Below, piece by piece: positions 63,938 to 64,000 of a DNA stretch of 64,000 bases. Each line of letters opens with the position of its first letter. Positions within the stretch are counted from its first letter, which is position 1. The position numbers were made by a program, and so were the translations under genes. This stretch comes from Liquidambar formosana (taxonomy: Eukaryota > Streptophyta > Magnoliopsida > Saxifragales > Altingiaceae), in NCBI GenBank assembly GCA_039720395.1, contig CM077824.1, positions 15,690,046 to 15,754,045 on the forward strand. The letters are read 5' to 3'. The notes beneath the pieces were generated by a model that was not told where the DNA came from, did not search any database, and saw nothing but the letters and a program-made list of their open reading frames with translations.

Positions 63938-64000
63938 GGAAGAACAGGAAGAAAAGGCAAGTTACATGGTCTCACACTATAATGGTGTTGAAGTTAATTA

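Overview
This window is nuclear DNA of a flowering plant, most likely a woody eudicot. It is AT-rich, the genes have GT-AG introns, and the gaps between genes are packed with plant-type transposons (long-TIR Mutator-like elements, hAT elements and MITEs, L1-type LINE fragments, an LTR-derived structure). I recognise a chloroplast FtsH protease, a PUB17-type U-box ligase, an LRR-XII receptor kinase, two RING-H2 proteins, an Mpv17/PMP22 protein and an F-box protein. I cannot name the species.

Layout. (1) 1-2.8 kb: MITE-like repeats and a foldback Mutator-like element next to the receptor promoter. (2) 2.9-16.85 kb (+): an LRR receptor kinase locus of the FLS2/EFR/Xa21 type. Its LRR part was expanded by tandem duplication; one exon copy is decayed and a 2-base slip in a T run breaks the main exon. 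An older receptor relic lies at 17.5-18.2 kb. (3) 20.2-24.65 kb (-): an intact four-exon thylakoid FtsH2/FtsH8-type gene, perhaps with a 5' UTR intron reaching about 27.3 kb. (4) 27.4-35.3 kb: gene-poor, with nested Mutator-like elements, MITEs, a 321-bp tandem repeat and a retroelement RNase H scrap. (5) 35.9-49.3 kb: an E3-ligase cluster made by tandem duplication, with intact PUB17-like gene, PUB 3' fragment, RING-H2 gene a, PUB 5' fragment and RING-H2 gene b. A LINE sits in it and carries a hAT element. (6) 50.95-57.8 kb (-): a five-exon Mpv17/PMP22 gene whose introns hold several retroelement scraps. (7) 58-62.1 kb: repeats, including a 2.3-kb inverted structure made from an LTR. (8) 62.78-63.94 kb (+): an F-box gene with a hAT MITE in its proximal promoter.

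Functionally the genes are independent. Two themes link neighbours: immune perception (the receptor kinase) and ubiquitin ligation (U-box, two RING-H2 and F-box genes). PUB17-type ligases are known as positive regulators of immune cell death in Arabidopsis and Solanaceae, but nothing in the sequence ties the ligases to this receptor. I found no tRNA, rRNA or CRISPR. The most unusual object is the inverted LTR structure at 59.8-62.1 kb. Its turn-round point falls exactly at the end of an 18-nt tRNA-Asp primer-binding site, and the whole is flanked by a 5-bp target duplication.
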